Source: Microcaldota archaeon
GTDB taxonomy: Archaea > Micrarchaeota > Micrarchaeia > Micrarchaeales > Micrarchaeaceae
Direction: 5' to 3'
Assembly: GCA_021845575.1 (NCBI GenBank)
Contig: JAJZVQ010000005.1
Location: forward strand, 1 to 32,148
DNA: 32,148 nt
Under the pieces are notes generated by a model. It saw only the letters and a program-made list of their open reading frames with translations, had not been told where the DNA came from and searched no databases. Shown one piece after another: positions 22,316-31,038 of the stretch (its first letter is position 1; every line of letters begins with the position of its first letter). The position numbers and the translations under genes are program-made.

Positions 22316-23524
22316 ATGTTTGACGGATTAAGAAAAAAATTTCAAAATGCGGTAAAATTATTCTCAGATAGGGAAGAGAAAAAACTTGAGGAAAATTCAT
22401 CCGGCGATTCAGTTTCTGGCACCATCACGGATTCTGAAAGCATCACCACCCCCAAAAGTCCGAATAATTCTGAAGATAGTATCTCTGGAAATCACAAAGA
22501 TACCGTTTCAAATATTTCCAGCCAAGATTCAGAAATCGTTCGTAATGGAATCACATCGCGCAAACCCCCAATTGAAAATGCAATCCAAGCCCCTCAGCAA
22601 GAAAAAAAGCAAATTAACTCAAAAGTAAAAATCAAGTTGTCAACAAAAATAAAAGGGACTATATTTAACAAGGTAAGACTCAGCGATTCCGAAATAAATG
22701 GTTTTGCAGAAGATTTAAAGGTGTCCATGCTCGAATCGGATGTCTCTTATGACACAACCGAAGAATTCATAAGCGATTTAAAGAAGAAATTAAGCACGGA
22801 AATAAACGCCAAGGACATCAAATCCGCTCTTTTTGATAGCGTGAGGGCCTCTCTTTTAGATATAATGTCAAAGGCACATCCAATAAACATAATGGATGGC
22901 ATAGAAAAGAAAATCAAGGAAAGGGAAATCCCTGTAAAGATACTGTTTCTCGGCCCCAACGGAACCGGGAAAACGACAACGATAGGAAAAATAGGATATA
23001 TGCTTAAGTCAAAAGGAATTAGTATGGCATTTTCTGCGAGCGACACTTTCAGGGCTGCGGCAATAGAGCAGACCGAGCATCATGCCAATGCGCTTAATGT
23101 GCCGGTCATAAAAAGTGTTTATGGCGCAGATCCGTCAAGCGTGGCATTCGATGCTATAGCATATGCGACGGCCCACAACATAGAAGTCGTGCTCATAGAC
23201 AGTGCGGGAAGGCAGGAGACGAATAGGAACCTGATAGGGGAGATACAAAAAATGGCAAGGGTGATAAAGCCCGACATTGTAATTTATGTAGGGGAGAGCA
23301 CCTCCGGAAACGCAATAGCGGAGCAGATAAGGGAGTTCTCGAAGTTCATAAGGATTGACGGGATAATTCTGACAAAGCTGGACTGCGACGCAAAGGGTGG
23401 GAATGCGATATCCATAACAAGCACGACCGGAATACCCGTACTCTATTTTGGAATAGGCGAATCATACAAAGATCTAATACCTTACGATCCAAAAATGATT
23501 ATAGACGCCATACTGCCGAATTGA
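22316..23524 (+). CDS. ftsY: Signal recognition particle receptor FtsY
   Basis: The 402-residue SRP GTPase has a P-loop GPNGTGKTT at 213-221, DTFRAAAIEQ, DSAGRQETN, TKLDCDAKGG for guanine recognition, and a final GIGESYKDLIPYD. The N-domain begins near 108. Residues 24-104 form an acidic/polar, low-complexity S/N/T/D-rich linker behind an amphipathic MFDGLRKKFQNAVKLF membrane-binding helix. It docks ribosome-SRP complexes at the membrane. It is the last gene of the eS19 operon; 113 AT-rich bases with a repeat element follow. Confidence 0.96.
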   Translation: MFDGLRKKFQNAVKLFSDREEKKLEENSSGDSVSGTITDSESITTPKSPNNSEDSISGNHKDTVSNISSQDSEIVRNGITSRKPPIENAIQAPQQEKKQINSKVKIKLSTKIKGTIFNKVRLSDSEINGFAEDLKVSMLESDVSYDTTEEFISDLKKKLSTEINAKDIKSALFDSVRASLLDIMSKAHPINIMDGIEKKIKEREIPVKILFLGPNGTGKTTTIGKIGYMLKSKGISMAFSASDTFRAAAIEQTEHHANALNVPVIKSVYGADPSSVAFDAIAYATAHNIEVVLIDSAGRQETNRNLIGEIQKMARVIKPDIVIYVGESTSGNAIAEQIREFSKFIRIDGIILTKLDCDAKGGNAISITSTTGIPVLYFGIGESYKDLIPYDPKMIIDAILPN

Positions 23525-23580
23525 CAATCGCTGTTTTGAATGAAAATTATATTGCAAACAGTATATAAAACATATTATTA

Positions 23581-23608
23581 CTATTTTGTGTGCAATATTT
23601 CATATATT
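23581..23608 (+). repeat. 28-bp perfect direct repeat, left copy, bounding the AbiE cassette
   Basis: The 28 bases from 23581 (CTATTTTGTGTGCAATATTT and eight more) recur exactly at 25076-25103 in the same orientation. The sequence diverges immediately outside. A TTGCAAAC half-site 28 bases upstream is an imperfect inverse of the GTGTGCAA inside the repeat. Confidence 0.85.
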
Positions 23609-23637
23609 TTAATGAATTGATAAACATAAATTAGGCA

Positions 23638-24330
23638 TCAATGTATTGACAATGTAAATTCAATAAGCTTTATTTTGAGTTTTTTTAAAGGTATTATATC
23701 TTCTTTTTTGACAAAATCCTGCATTTGGCCAACATATCTATGTTCTGTCCAAGAATTTATAATTCTTGCAAATTCCGCCTTGTCAAATGAAAAAGGTTCT
23801 TTAGAATGCTTGCATTTATAATTTACTTCGAACAAGTTGCATGTTGTACCTCTTTCCAGAATTTTATAAGCATCCCATAAATCCTTGCCTTCTTTACGCT
23901 CAACTATCGCCCTCACTTTTTCAGCCAGTATTTCGTCAAGCTCCATTACACGCACAAAGTACCTGTGCCCGTTTTCCGAAATCAAATTTGTTTGGCCGAC
24001 ATTCTTTTTTATAACATCTCTAAGGTATGAGATATCAATGCTTGATTTTAATTCACCTACCTTAAATTCTATGGTATTGGATGAAAGACTTGTGATTGTC
24101 AATCCGATACCTTCAATAAAATCTTTTATTTGATAGGTAATATTTCCATATCCAGGTCCTATATACGATAAATCAATATCTTTCGAAAACCTGTTTAGAT
24201 TATACACTTTTGCCAGTGCAGTGCCACCTTTGAAGATTACAAGCTCTGATAGTATAGAATCGCTGAATATATATTCCAGTATATCATCCAAAACTAAAGA
24301 CAGCTCCTTCTTCGTTTCATTTTTTATCAT
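23638..24330 (-). CDS. abiEii: AbiEii/AbiGii-type nucleotidyltransferase toxin
   Basis: The 230-residue protein shows the AbiEii polymerase-beta-like signature VIFKGGTALAKVYNLNRFSKDIDLSY (G35-G36-T37, D51, D53). A later basic/acidic motif AEKVRAIVERKEGKDLWDAY contains the K and D conserved in the family. Type IV/AbiE toxins transfer nucleotides, with tRNA acceptor ends as targets in characterised members. Its ATG overlaps the antitoxin stop by 4 bases (ATGA). Only chromosome-maintenance genes lie nearby and the pair is bounded by 28-bp direct repeats, so lateral acquisition is likely. Confidence 0.93.
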   Translation of the reverse strand: MIKNETKKELSLVLDDILEYIFSDSILSELVIFKGGTALAKVYNLNRFSKDIDLSYIGPGYGNITYQIKDFIEGIGLTITSLSSNTIEFKVGELKSSIDISYLRDVIKKNVGQTNLISENGHRYFVRVMELDEILAEKVRAIVERKEGKDLWDAYKILERGTTCNLFEVNYKCKHSKEPFSFDKAEFARIINSWTEHRYVGQMQDFVKKEDIIPLKKLKIKLIEFTLSIH

Positions 24331-25040
24331 TTAATCATCCATTTTTTGTCGTTGAAAAAACTTTGACCAGATCTATCTATTGCCACCAAACTTTTCTTAT
24401 AAACATGAGGTATAAGTTTTTCTAATATGTCCCCCTTATTTACATAGTCCAAGAAAAAACCAACTCTATTTATCAATATTCTAGAGTCCATTCTAAAAGT
24501 ATAATCAATCAGCTTTTCATAATCAAGTTGGCGCCCATATTCAATTAATTGTTTATGATAATTTACCAAATCCGTAAAAAAAGGGAACTCCCCAAGATAC
24601 AAGGAATCGACAAATGCTTTTTCTATGGACGATATAGATATCCATTTAGATTCGTTATAACCAAAAAATCGTTTGGGTTTGAATTTGATAAATAAAAGAT
24701 CAGCATCATTGAAATTAATTGGTCTATGCGCTTTTGTAGTAATGACTCTAATTTTTTTTGGTATAATGTTTGAAATACCAAAACGTTCAAATGCAGATTC
24801 CGTGGCGATATAAGACGGATAAATAATCTTTGACGCAATCGAAAAGATATCCCTGATAGGCGCTCCATTAAAATAATACCTTCCTTTCATTATTTCTCCG
24901 ATGCTGTCATTTTTTACCATTGCTTTAAGAAGGTTTGATAAAGCAGAACCATTAATACCAAGAACCTTAGAAGCATCTTTTGCAGTGAAGACAAGCATCC
25001 TGTTTTTCTTTAACCATTCTAAAAGAATATCTTTATACAT
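24327..25040 (-). CDS. abiEi: AbiEi-type antitoxin/transcriptional regulator
   Basis: In this 237-residue protein residues 1-60 form a winged-helix domain (FTAKDASKVLGINGSALSNLLKAMVKNDSI, with a GRYYF wing). The AbiEi_4-type body follows, with YIATESAFERFGI and the IEKAFVDSLYLGEFP segment. AbiEi represses its own promoter and neutralises AbiEii without direct complex formation in known systems. It is the first gene of the pair. Its upstream region holds one copy of the 28-bp repeat and an imperfect TTGCATAC/GTGTGCAA inverted pair, a candidate operator. Confidence 0.92.
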   Translation of the reverse strand: MYKDILLEWLKKNRMLVFTAKDASKVLGINGSALSNLLKAMVKNDSIGEIMKGRYYFNGAPIRDIFSIASKIIYPSYIATESAFERFGISNIIPKKIRVITTKAHRPINFNDADLLFIKFKPKRFFGYNESKWISISSIEKAFVDSLYLGEFPFFTDLVNYHKQLIEYGRQLDYEKLIDYTFRMDSRILINRVGFFLDYVNKGDILEKLIPHVYKKSLVAIDRSGQSFFNDKKWMIK

Positions 25041-25054
25041 AAAATAATATTTTA

Positions 25055-25090
25055 TTGCATACTATTTAAATTTTTCTATTTTGTGTGCAA
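25055..25090. promoter_or_regulatory. Imperfect inverted repeat upstream of AbiEi (candidate operator)
   Basis: TTGCATAC (25055-25062) and GTGTGCAA (25083-25090) are inverse to each other at 7 of 8 positions with a 20-bp AT-only spacer holding ATTTAAATTT. The site lies 15-50 bases upstream of the leftward AbiEi ATG, overlapping the expected TATA/BRE position. A similar TTGCAAAC/GTGTGCAA pair occurs at 23552-23595 beyond the toxin gene. Confidence 0.45.
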
Positions 25091-25103
25091 TATTTCATAT
25101 ATT
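25076..25103 (+). repeat. 28-bp perfect direct repeat, right copy, bounding the AbiE cassette
   Basis: This is identical to 23581-23608 and in the same orientation. The two copies enclose 1467 bases containing only the AbiEii and AbiEi genes. Confidence 0.85.
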
Positions 25104-25224
25104 CTGCAAAAGATATTTATTAGATTTTTTCAATATGTGGCTCTTTGCAAAAGTGGATGAATAAAGAACGTTGCTGTATTTTGGCCTCGGATTTAAGCAA
25201 TAAACAGTCAAAAGGTTGCACCGA

Positions 25225-25599
25225 TTATTCTTTCCGATAAAGAGACAGATAATAATTCACGTTAAGCACTCCGTTCTTGTAGATGCGCTTGAATTCCATG
25301 AGCTTGTCTCTCAAAAGCGCTATCTCCCCTTCATATTCATCCTTTTCGCAGTTTTTGGCTGTCCTTAATTTTTTGCCATAGTTTTTGATCGCTATTTTTA
25401 GACTTTTCTTATAAATATCCTTGTCTACAAATTTCATTGTTTCTGCAAGTTCACTGTAGTATCTGCCTGCAAGCTTGTATCTTTTGTGCTGTTCTGCCGC
25501 CTTGGCTTTGTCAGATATCCTTTTATACACATCTTCCAATAATTCTGCATCCTTGTTTTTCTTGTCGTAGCTTATTACAATGCAGTTTCCGCTTGTCAT
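25225..25599 (-). CDS. Small helical protein, unknown function
   Basis: The 124-residue protein is highly charged and predicted almost entirely helical. The segment AAEQHKRYKLAGRYYSELAETMKFVDKDIYKKSLKIAI resembles a pair of TPR or MIT-type helices (alternating A/Y spacing), followed by a coiled coil (KCEKDEYEGEIALLRDKLMEF region). I do not recognise the family. A TATA-like ATATTTATATCTC (minus strand, 25619-25631) lies about 25 bases upstream of the ATG, so the transcript would be near leaderless. It is divergent from smc. Confidence 0.7.
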   Translation of the reverse strand: MTSGNCIVISYDKKNKDAELLEDVYKRISDKAKAAEQHKRYKLAGRYYSELAETMKFVDKDIYKKSLKIAIKNYGKKLRTAKNCEKDEYEGEIALLRDKLMEFKRIYKNGVLNVNYYLSLYRKE

Positions 25600-25760
25600 A
25601 CTTACACATACAGTATAAGAGATATAAATATTTTACTTTGCCGTTTTGAGCGCAAAGTGCTCACTTTCTTCTTTAAACCAATTGCCAAACAGACTTATTT
25701 TATCCCAAAAATTATGCGAAGAGGCAATAACCGGCAGTTATGTTTTTAAGCTTTTTTACG

Positions 25761-25768
25761 TATAAATA
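25761..25768 (+). promoter_or_regulatory. TATA box of smc
   Basis: TATAAATA lies 21-28 bases before the smc ATG at 25789, which predicts a leaderless or near-leaderless transcript. AGGCGGCGAT at 25774-25783 could alternatively act as a Shine-Dalgarno. Confidence 0.5.
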
Positions 25769-25788
25769 AAATAAAGGCGGCGATAATA

Positions 25789-28700
25789 ATGCAGTATATA
25801 GACAGAGTTATAATTCACAATTTTAAATCTTTTAAACATGCGAATATAAAATTTGATAAGGGATTTAATTGCATTGTAGGGCCTAATGGGTCTGGAAAGT
25901 CAAACGTATGCGATTCATTGCTTTTTGCCTTGGGCGAGCAATCACTTAAACGCATGAGAATATCCTCAACCTCACAGCTTATTACCGATAAGATTAAGAA
26001 AAATGAGGACGCACACATATACGTAAAAGTGGTTTTTGGAGGGGATAAAAATATAGAGGTTACAAGAGAAATAAACGGAGACAGGATGACTTACATACTC
26101 AACGGGAAAAGATCGACTAGACAAATGGTCATAGATTCATTAAGGGAAAATAGTTGCGAAATAAATGAAACGAATACTATAACCCAAGGAGAAATAGCGG
26201 AATTGCTTAGTCTCAACCCAAAAGAAAAAAGAGCCTTAATTGATGTTGCGGCAGGAATAAGAGAATTTGATATCAAAAAGGCGGAATCACTAAAAGAATT
26301 GGAAAAGGTTGAAAATAAAATTGGAAATTCAGAGGCAATATTAAACGAAAGACTTGGTTTTTTAGAAGAATTGGCAAAAGAGAGGGAACAAGCGGAGAAA
26401 TATATTCAAGCCAACAACGCAATAAAGCAGATAAATTACACCTTACTTAAATTAAGAGAGGAATTGCTTACAAAAGAATATGAAAAAAAAGCGGGGGAAT
26501 ATATAAAAGACATTGAAATCAAAACAGCCATCGAAAGAAAAATCGGTGAAATTGAAAGCCAAATGCAAAAATTAATGGATGAAAAAGAGGCGTTTTCGAA
26601 GAAATTGAACGAAAGGTCAATAGACGCAAATACAAATAACAGGATACTTGAACAAGTAAACAAAACAATAGCGGTAAACGAATCAAAAATTGAAGCGATA
26701 AGAAGGGACAAAAAAAATGAAGAAGAGAGAATAAAACGTTTAAGCGAAGAGAGAGAAAAGCTAAACCAAAAACACCAAGGCAACGATATGTCAATAACGG
26801 AATTGACAAACAGTTTGAGGGATATAGGAGAAATTCAAGAAGAGCAAGACGTAACTTATGTGGAGACCCTTTCTGCAGAGTACAAAACTTCGCAGGAAAA
26901 TATTGAATTGCTAAAATTAAAACTTGACTCATTCGAAAAGGATTATTCCCAAATAATGTTTGATCTTAACAGTATCGAGAAGGATATTAATAGCCTAAAG
27001 GACTCAATCAAACTGTTAAAAACCCAATCCGCAGAAAAGGAGTCTTTCAGTAATTTGACAAAAAAATCGTTGGATGACGCCAAAAACAAAATAACCAAAA
27101 AGCTTGATGAATTAAAGGTATTTGAGCTAAAACTAAAAAAATTAGATGAGGAGGCCAATAAATGGCAGGTAGAGCGAATCAATTTTAAGGAGCAGCTTTC
27201 GTTGTCAGGCAACTCTGATAAGATCGCAAAATTCTTAAATGCAAATATAAAAGAAGGATTTTATGGCAGAGCGGAGGATTTATGCAGTTACGATGAAAAA
27301 TACGCTCTTGCGGTATATGCATCTGCATCATCAAGGCTCAATTACTTTATAGTCGATTCTATAGACATTGCAGACATCGCCATAAAATTGCTAAAAAATA
27401 ATAATCTTGGGAGAGCGTCGTTTATCCCGTTAAAGAGCCTTAACGTTAAAGAAACCGGCACGGGCAAGAACAATGACGAAGATGAATTGCTTTCACATTT
27501 AAAATTTGACAACAAATTTAGGAAAGCGTTTCAATTTATATTCTTTAATACTTATATTATAAATGACATTCAGGAATCAAAAAAATTGGGTATAGGCCAT
27601 AGAAGGTATGTCACATTAAATGGCGAATTAATCGAAACTTCAGGCATAATTACCGGCGGAAATATAAAACTGAATCCATCGTTTAAAAACATAGAGTTAA
27701 AGTTGAATAATGCAAATGCCAACTTAGAAAGGATAAATAATGAAATGTCTATAACAAGGAAAAGTTTGGAAGAATCGCGAAAAGAACTTTCGGAATACGA
27801 ATCAATGCGCCTAAAACTGGATTTTGAATTAAATTATTCTATCAAAGAAACCGCAAAAATTAATTCTGATATATCAAATTCAGACAATCTTCTTGTTAAT
27901 AAAATAAATAAACTGGAAGACCTTAAAAAATTACTTAAAAAAATATCAGAGGAAAAGGAGGATGTTTTATCCAAATTAAATGAAGAAAAAGAGACAAATA
28001 ATCGATTATACCATAGATTGACGAAATCACTCTTGGAAAGCCACGGGAAAATGTCGGCCGAAGAAATCGAAAAAACAAAGATGGCCAGAGAGCAAAAAGA
28101 AAGCAAAAAAATAAAAATTGCCGAAATAACCAAGGAGAACCAGATGTTGAATGATCGAATCAATGATATCATCAGAGAAATTAATGATTTGAATATTAAT
28201 ATTGAAAAATCAAAAAGCGACGAGAACGATATAATATTAGAAACGGCGAATCTCAGGAAAAATATGCTGGAGCTTCAAGAAAAAATGGCGCATTATGATG
28301 CCGAAACCCAAGAAGTCTATGCCCAACTAAAAAGGTATGAAAGTGAAATGTCCACTATCAGTATGGAAAAGGGAAAATTATTAAATAACTTAGAAAGATT
28401 AAACAAGGAGATTTTTGACGTCGAAGCGACCAAAGTGCAATTAGAGGTAAGGATCGGCGATATAAAATCTGAACTTATACAATATACCGAAATGCCGCTC
28501 GTAAAAGGAGATGTCCAAACGCTAGAGGGTGAACTCGCCAAAAAAAGACTAGAATTAGAGGGTATTGGAATGGTGAATATGAAAGCTCCAGAAATTTACG
28601 AGCAAAAAAAGGCGGAGGTAGACGAAGCGCAACAGCGTATGTCAATCCTCCAAAACGAGAAAGCATCCATACTTGAGATGATTAACCAGATAGAGTCAAG

Positions 28701-29163
28701 AAAGTTAGATATATTTACCGAAACACTTGAATCAGTCAATAAAAATTTCAAAGAGTTATATAAACATATATTCACTGGAGAAGCGTCACTTGTTGTGGAT
28801 AATATAAAAGACACATTCAATTCTGGCTTGTCTATAGACATAACCATAGATAATAAGCATAAACCAATGGAAAGGTTTTCAGGAGGTGAAAAATCCCTTA
28901 TGATGTTAATGCTTATATTTGCCATACAGATGAGGAAACCAATGTCTTTTTATATATTTGACGAAATAGATGCTTCCTTAGACAAGGAGAATTCGAAAAA
29001 GCTTTCTCTGCTTATAAGCGAACTCAGCAAAAAATCGCAGTTTATAGTCGTAAGCCATAATGATTCTATGGTGACTTCTTCGGTTACGGGCATAGGCATA
29101 ACAAAACAAGATTACGAATCCAGAGCTGTTGGAATCATGTTGTCTGAAAAGAATTCTATCTAA
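25789..29163 (+). CDS. smc: Chromosome segregation protein SMC
   Basis: The 1124-residue SMC has its Walker A at 31-39 (GPNGSGKSN) in the opening FKSFKHANIKFDKGFNCIVG. Long coiled coils (about 155-470 and 660-980) flank a hinge at about 480-650 (YGRAEDLCSYDEKYALAVYA, with GIITGGN at the end). The C-terminal head carries the ABC signature FSGGEKS (1030-1036) and Walker B IFDEIDASLD (D1058, E1059). All ATPase residues are intact, and length is near the usual 1150-1200. It organises and segregates the chromosome, normally with ScpA/ScpB; those genes are not in the window. The signal peptidase gene follows 20 bases downstream. Confidence 0.97.
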   Translation: MQYIDRVIIHNFKSFKHANIKFDKGFNCIVGPNGSGKSNVCDSLLFALGEQSLKRMRISSTSQLITDKIKKNEDAHIYVKVVFGGDKNIEVTREINGDRMTYILNGKRSTRQMVIDSLRENSCEINETNTITQGEIAELLSLNPKEKRALIDVAAGIREFDIKKAESLKELEKVENKIGNSEAILNERLGFLEELAKEREQAEKYIQANNAIKQINYTLLKLREELLTKEYEKKAGEYIKDIEIKTAIERKIGEIESQMQKLMDEKEAFSKKLNERSIDANTNNRILEQVNKTIAVNESKIEAIRRDKKNEEERIKRLSEEREKLNQKHQGNDMSITELTNSLRDIGEIQEEQDVTYVETLSAEYKTSQENIELLKLKLDSFEKDYSQIMFDLNSIEKDINSLKDSIKLLKTQSAEKESFSNLTKKSLDDAKNKITKKLDELKVFELKLKKLDEEANKWQVERINFKEQLSLSGNSDKIAKFLNANIKEGFYGRAEDLCSYDEKYALAVYASASSRLNYFIVDSIDIADIAIKLLKNNNLGRASFIPLKSLNVKETGTGKNNDEDELLSHLKFDNKFRKAFQFIFFNTYIINDIQESKKLGIGHRRYVTLNGELIETSGIITGGNIKLNPSFKNIELKLNNANANLERINNEMSITRKSLEESRKELSEYESMRLKLDFELNYSIKETAKINSDISNSDNLLVNKINKLEDLKKLLKKISEEKEDVLSKLNEEKETNNRLYHRLTKSLLESHGKMSAEEIEKTKMAREQKESKKIKIAEITKENQMLNDRINDIIREINDLNINIEKSKSDENDIILETANLRKNMLELQEKMAHYDAETQEVYAQLKRYESEMSTISMEKGKLLNNLERLNKEIFDVEATKVQLEVRIGDIKSELIQYTEMPLVKGDVQTLEGELAKKRLELEGIGMVNMKAPEIYEQKKAEVDEAQQRMSILQNEKASILEMINQIESRKLDIFTETLESVNKNFKELYKHIFTGEASLVVDNIKDTFNSGLSIDITIDNKHKPMERFSGGEKSLMMLMLIFAIQMRKPMSFYIFDEIDASLDKENSKKLSLLISELSKKSQFIVVSHNDSMVTSSVTGIGITKQDYESRAVGIMLSEKNSI

Positions 29164-29183
29164 ACAAAATATTTTGTATATGG

Positions 29184-30239
29184 ATGTTTTACATGCATAA
29201 AAATGAAAGTAAATCCGGCAAAAATCGGGGAAATGCCACAAATACGAAACAAGCATCAGCAAAGCCGAGCAAACTGATTATCTGGCCATTTTATATCCTA
29301 TTTCTGGTTTTTGTTGTGCTTTATGTATTAACACAGTCAAATTATTTTTCGGTATATTTCGGTGCGGCGGCACTAATTTCTCTTATAATCATAATAGTGG
29401 CGGAGTTTGTAAAAAGCAAAAATGAGTCAGGAATGAAATCAACATTCGCTGAGATTGCAATAGCGATAGTGGCAGTTTTTATACTGTGGTTTATAATTCG
29501 CTCTATCCTTGCAACCGCGACCCCTATTGATGTAGTGCCGAGTTGCAGCATGCTTCCGACGCTGCATAGGGGCGATATGATTGTCATACAGGGCATCAAT
29601 TCTAAGAATATAAACTTGCTGAAAGCGCCAGTCATAAATATCACAAAGTCGGATTTCCAGAACATGCAAAAAAATATGGGAAGCGAGTCATTAGAATGTT
29701 TAGCTTACAATGCGACTGAAGGTAGGATTTCGCAAACAGTATATCCGGGTTATAGCGTTGGATTGTTTTTGTTCAAACCTGGCACCGAGCCTAGAATTGT
29801 CTCAAACGACTTTCAAAATGGAAATATGATAAAATATTATTGCGGCGAGAACCCAGTAAAGCTTCAAAACGGCAGCATAATAAATGAAGCGTATACCACT
29901 GGAATCAGCATAAATGGGGTTAGAATAAATGGAGATATAAACAACAGTATAATAGTATACCAAACCATACCACAGGATTACTTCTATAGTATAGGTGATG
30001 CGTACATAGTCCATAGATTATACGCGATATTGAATGTAACTGGGAATTATTATTTTCTGACAAAAGGAGATAACAATCCGGGTCTTGACATACAATACGG
30101 AAACTACCCCGCAAATATGAGTTATATAGCTGGCAAAGTAATACTCGATATCCCCTATTTGGGATATATCAGGCTTTTGATGAGCGGGCAGTTAGAACAA
30201 CCGCAAGGTTGTAATTCAACCGTAATACAGCAGACTTGA
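29184..30239 (+). CDS. Signal peptidase I with extra membrane helices and a large insertion
   Basis: The 351-residue protein has three N-terminal membrane segments (about 31-50, 58-74, 88-110). The S26 serine motif PSCSMLPTLHRGDM follows (nucleophile S122), then IVHRLY with the archaeal catalytic H277, and TKGDNN with D296. Archaeal/ER-type peptidases use Ser-His-Asp rather than Ser-Lys. The gap between the Ser and His motifs is about 155 residues, roughly 120 more than usual, and holds an extracytoplasmic insert rich in N and G. ATG 29184 is used; ATG 29193 is as likely. It processes secreted preproteins at the outer membrane face. Confidence 0.92.
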   Translation: MFYMHKNESKSGKNRGNATNTKQASAKPSKLIIWPFYILFLVFVVLYVLTQSNYFSVYFGAAALISLIIIIVAEFVKSKNESGMKSTFAEIAIAIVAVFILWFIIRSILATATPIDVVPSCSMLPTLHRGDMIVIQGINSKNINLLKAPVINITKSDFQNMQKNMGSESLECLAYNATEGRISQTVYPGYSVGLFLFKPGTEPRIVSNDFQNGNMIKYYCGENPVKLQNGSIINEAYTTGISINGVRINGDINNSIIVYQTIPQDYFYSIGDAYIVHRLYAILNVTGNYYFLTKGDNNPGLDIQYGNYPANMSYIAGKVILDIPYLGYIRLLMSGQLEQPQGCNSTVIQQT

Positions 30240-30297
30240 AAAACCAGAGTAAAAAGTAAATGTTTTATAATATGTTGTTCTATTTAATAATGATTTT

Positions 30298-31026
30298 ATG
30301 ATAGAAATAAAGATATTCGGAAATGTGGATTTTGCAGATTTTACATTTATAGAGGGTTTTCCAGGTGTGGGGTTAGTAGGACCGATGAGTATAAGTTATA
30401 TAATAAACCAGCTTAATCTAGAATATGTCGGGTATATAAAAAGCGACCTATTCCCGCCATTGGTGTCAATACACAACAATATACCTCTCCCCCCGGTAAG
30501 GTTATATTATTCAAAGGAATACAAAATTCTCACGCTTTTTGCAGAAGTAGGGCCCATAGCTGAAGATTATATATATGAGATATCAGATGGAATATACAAT
30601 TTTATTAAAAGCCAAAAAATACATCAAGTAATTTCTATAAGCGGCGTTCCCGTACATAACACCGAAAATAAAGGAGTATTTGGAATAGCATCGACCAATG
30701 AAGGGATAAACGAACTGGTTAAAGTGGGCATAAACAAGGTCGGAGAAGGTGTGGCTACAGGAATAAGCTCATTAATCATAACACAATCAACGTTGGACAA
30801 TCTTTTGGACTTTAACCTGCTTATACCGGTAAATCCGGATATAATAGACCCAAAATACGCGGAGCTCGCAATACAGAGTATCAACAAAATTCTTAACATA
30901 GACATAAATATAAGCGAATTGGATAAGGAGGCAAAAATAGTGGAAAGCAAAATCAAGGACCTCGTAAAGAAAAGCAAGGAATCAAAGGCATACAATAATG
31001 ACTCAGGCAATGTTATGTATGTGTAA
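30298..31026 (+). CDS. PAC2-family protein (proteasome assembly chaperone-like)
   Basis: The 242-residue protein shows the archaeal PAC2/PbaB-like pattern FIEGFPGVGLVGPMSISYIINQL near the start, DLFPPLVSIHNNIPLPPVRLYY, the ISGVPVHNTENKGVFGIAST block, and GVATGISSLIITQSTLDNL. A basic/acidic helical tail follows, and the residues after it (KESKAYNNDSGNVMYV) end in a hydrophobic-tyrosine tail of the HbYX-like form (M-Y-V) seen in proteasome-binding chaperones. Function as a proteasome assembly or activator protein is inferred from the family. ATGATTTT precedes the ATG. Confidence 0.85.
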   Translation: MIEIKIFGNVDFADFTFIEGFPGVGLVGPMSISYIINQLNLEYVGYIKSDLFPPLVSIHNNIPLPPVRLYYSKEYKILTLFAEVGPIAEDYIYEISDGIYNFIKSQKIHQVISISGVPVHNTENKGVFGIASTNEGINELVKVGINKVGEGVATGISSLIITQSTLDNLLDFNLLIPVNPDIIDPKYAELAIQSINKILNIDINISELDKEAKIVESKIKDLVKKSKESKAYNNDSGNVMYV

Positions 31027-31038
31027 TATTTTTAAAAA

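Noticed and set aside
23581-25103. Insertion sequence or transposon around the AbiE genes
   Set aside because: There is no transposase and the repeats are direct, not inverted; only a recombination-type cassette is supported.
25789-29163. Rad50 or other SbcC-like ATPase instead of SMC
   Set aside because: There is no zinc hook CxxC in the middle; a globular hinge with GG motifs is present.
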